Shown: positions 63,099 through 64,000 of the stretch, piece by piece
How positions within the stretch are numbered: the stretch's first letter is position 1
How the letters are laid out: each line of letters starts with the position of its first letter
Assembly (NCBI GenBank): GCA_016714085.1
Contig: JADJNW010000005.1
Coordinates: 124,001 to 188,000 of the forward strand
Length of the DNA stretch: 64,000 nucleotides
Direction of reading: 5' to 3'
Origin: Saprospiraceae bacterium
GTDB taxonomy: Bacteria > Bacteroidota > Bacteroidia > Chitinophagales > Saprospiraceae
Translations under genes and position numbers: made by a program
The notes under the pieces: model-generated
Databases searched by the model: none
The model's input: the letters and a program-made list of their open reading frames with translations, nothing else
What the model was told of the DNA's origin: nothing

Positions 63099-63138
63099 AA
63101 TTGTATAACGCTTTATTTTATATAAGAAGGTATTTTTG
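63099..63138 (+). promoter_or_regulatory. Related promoter core, copy D
   Basis: AATTGTATAACGCTTT is followed by TATTTTTG (63131-63138). Copy A has AATTGTATAATGCTTT with exactly the same 40-nt span to the end of its -7 TTTG. The 19-nt upstream element of copies A to C is not present. It precedes the lipoprotein gene at 63251. Confidence 0.5.
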
Positions 63139-63250
63139 AAGAGAAGTGATGAATGCAAACGCAGTAAAATTGAAAATCAATGTTTACTAATATCTGTAAT
63201 AAAAAATCAGGAGGCATTTTGCTCCATGATTTTCTAAAATTAAAATCCAA

Positions 63251-63694
63251 ATGAAAACGATCGATGTAAATTCTTTTATAAAGAATGTGTTCCGGGGACT
63301 GTTGGCGATAGGGTTACTATTTTCATTTAGTGCGTGTAGCCAAAAGGTATCATTTTTAACTTCCTCCGTTGTACCGGCCGCGCAAGGTTATGTAAAGGTA
63401 GATAAAGATGATAATAATAATCATACTATTCATATAGAGATAACAAATCTCGCAGAAGTATCAAGACTTCAACCACCGAATCAAACCTATGTGGTGTGGA
63501 TGGTGACGGGTCAGGAAATGCCTCAAAATATAGGCCAACTAGATAGCTCCAGCAGTACTTTTTCAAAAACATTGAAAGCCTCTTTCAAAACTATATCTTC
63601 CTCAAAACCAAATAAAATCTTTATCACAGCAGAAGACGATCCAAGTACGCAGTACGCGAGCAGGCAAGTTGTATTATCTACTAATACGTTTTAA
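63251..63694 (+). CDS. Lipoprotein with RskA C-domain-like fold
   Basis: A 147-residue protein with a hydrophobic helix and lipobox (LLFSFSAC, Cys29). The mature part, AAQGYVKVDKDDNNNHTIHIEITNLAE, NQTYVVWMVTGQEMPQNIGQL and NKIFITAEDDPSTQYASRQVVLSTN, resembles the beta-sandwich that follows the membrane helix in RskA anti-sigma factors, but here without any sigma-binding domain. It may be an extracytoplasmic sensor or partner. The ECF sigma gene 168 bp later could be related, though this is inference. Confidence 0.65.
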   Translation: MKTIDVNSFIKNVFRGLLAIGLLFSFSACSQKVSFLTSSVVPAAQGYVKVDKDDNNNHTIHIEITNLAEVSRLQPPNQTYVVWMVTGQEMPQNIGQLDSSSSTFSKTLKASFKTISSSKPNKIFITAEDDPSTQYASRQVVLSTNTF

Positions 63695-63741
63695 ATCAAA
63701 CACATTGACTTACAATCAAATAAATATAATAAAAAACAGAA

Positions 63742-63870
63742 ATGAAGCAACTTCGAGAAATCATAGATACGCTAACAGGTATTGCATCCTGGCTCTACCG
63801 AAGACCGACTAATTATAATTTTTTAGTACTTATTAGAATCAAAACACCTAAAACTGATAGTTATGGATAA
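63742..63870 (+). CDS. Possible small ORF, 42 residues
   Basis: A 42-codon frame, MKQLREIIDTLTGIASWLYR and so on, overlaps the following sigma factor start by 8 bp. It has an A-rich upstream stretch like many starts here. There is no recognisable domain, and it may be chance. Confidence 0.25.
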   Translation: MKQLREIIDTLTGIASWLYRRPTNYNFLVLIRIKTPKTDSYG

Positions 63871-64000
63871 TACAGAATTTCATGATATTTTTAATAAACT
63901 TCGAAGTTCCTTATTTTATTTTGCCCTCAAATTAACCAAAAATAAAGAGGATGCCAAGGATCTTCTTCAAGAAACGGCTATGCTGGCTTACTCCAATTTG
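63863..64000 (+). CDS. ECF sigma factor, N-terminal part (runs off window)
   Basis: The 46 codons visible begin MDNTEFHDIFNKLRSSLFYF and continue with ALKLTKNKEDAKDLLQETAMLAYSN. These match the region 2.1-2.2 segment of Bacteroidota ECF sigma factors. The gene continues outside the window. It is the third ECF factor here and lies behind the stress-type cassette. Confidence 0.85.
   Translation, partial: MDNTEFHDIFNKLRSSLFYFALKLTKNKEDAKDLLQETAMLAYSNL

Overview
The window comes from a member of the Bacteroidota, most likely the Saprospiria/Chitinophagia side of the phylum (inferred, not proven). The evidence is a secreted protein with a type IX secretion (T9SS) type A sorting domain, promoters of the Bacteroidota form (TTG, about 19 nt, TAnnTTTG), almost no Shine-Dalgarno sequences, a DAHP synthase/chorismate mutase fusion, short HPF proteins, and several families typical of the phylum. 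The DNA is AT-rich apart from a GC-rich stretch at about 45.4-47.4 kb. No phage, insertion sequence, rRNA or CRISPR array is visible.

Layout. 0-6.5 kb: end of a TonB-dependent receptor, an ECF sigma/anti-sigma pair with an internally deleted anti-sigma gene, a frameshifted NhaC antiporter, a glyoxalase with an in-frame stop, and a two-gene sugar-acid oxidation set. 7-9 kb: tRNA-Pro, tRNA-Ser and dnaA, which has an in-frame TAA just before its Walker A motif. 9-16 kb: a 5'-nucleotidase-like phosphoesterase, a large T9SS substrate, three related hairpin modules and a methionine/cysteine PLP enzyme. 16-27 kb: housekeeping genes (rluD, acyl-CoA reductase, xseAB, pdhA, ribH) and a DgcN/DgcA-like pair. 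27-42 kb: cytochrome, VPS10/BNR-repeat protein, nucleotidase C-domain lipoprotein, GT39, Uma2, PepP, bifunctional nuclease, class V aminotransferase, IscA-like carrier and an FtsX permease.

42.4-47.4 kb is an aromatic amino acid operon (pheA, aminotransferase, tyrA, DAHP synthase-chorismate mutase). Ahead of it lie two tandem attenuators, each with a Phe/Tyr-rich leader peptide, an antiterminator strand and an intrinsic terminator. This is the most striking regulatory structure in the window. 47.6-57 kb: DUF4180, a 63-bp tandem repeat, a crotonase, duplicated HPF genes, purK, pyrC and a second ECF sigma/anti-sigma pair.

57-63.9 kb is a stress-type cassette: an AraC-type regulator with an HMA-like N-terminus, then many small membrane or lipid-anchored proteins (lmo0937-like, OmpA, Thivi_2564-like, YtxH, holin-like, CsbD, cupin). 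Three of its promoters share a 19-nt upstream element at exactly the same distance from the -7 box, and a fourth shares the promoter core. It ends with the start of a third ECF sigma gene.

Many genes carry single-base indels at short homopolymers, and the length arithmetic fits one indel each. This pattern suggests residual assembly or sequencing error more than true gene decay, so such genes are given as whole loci with the break noted.
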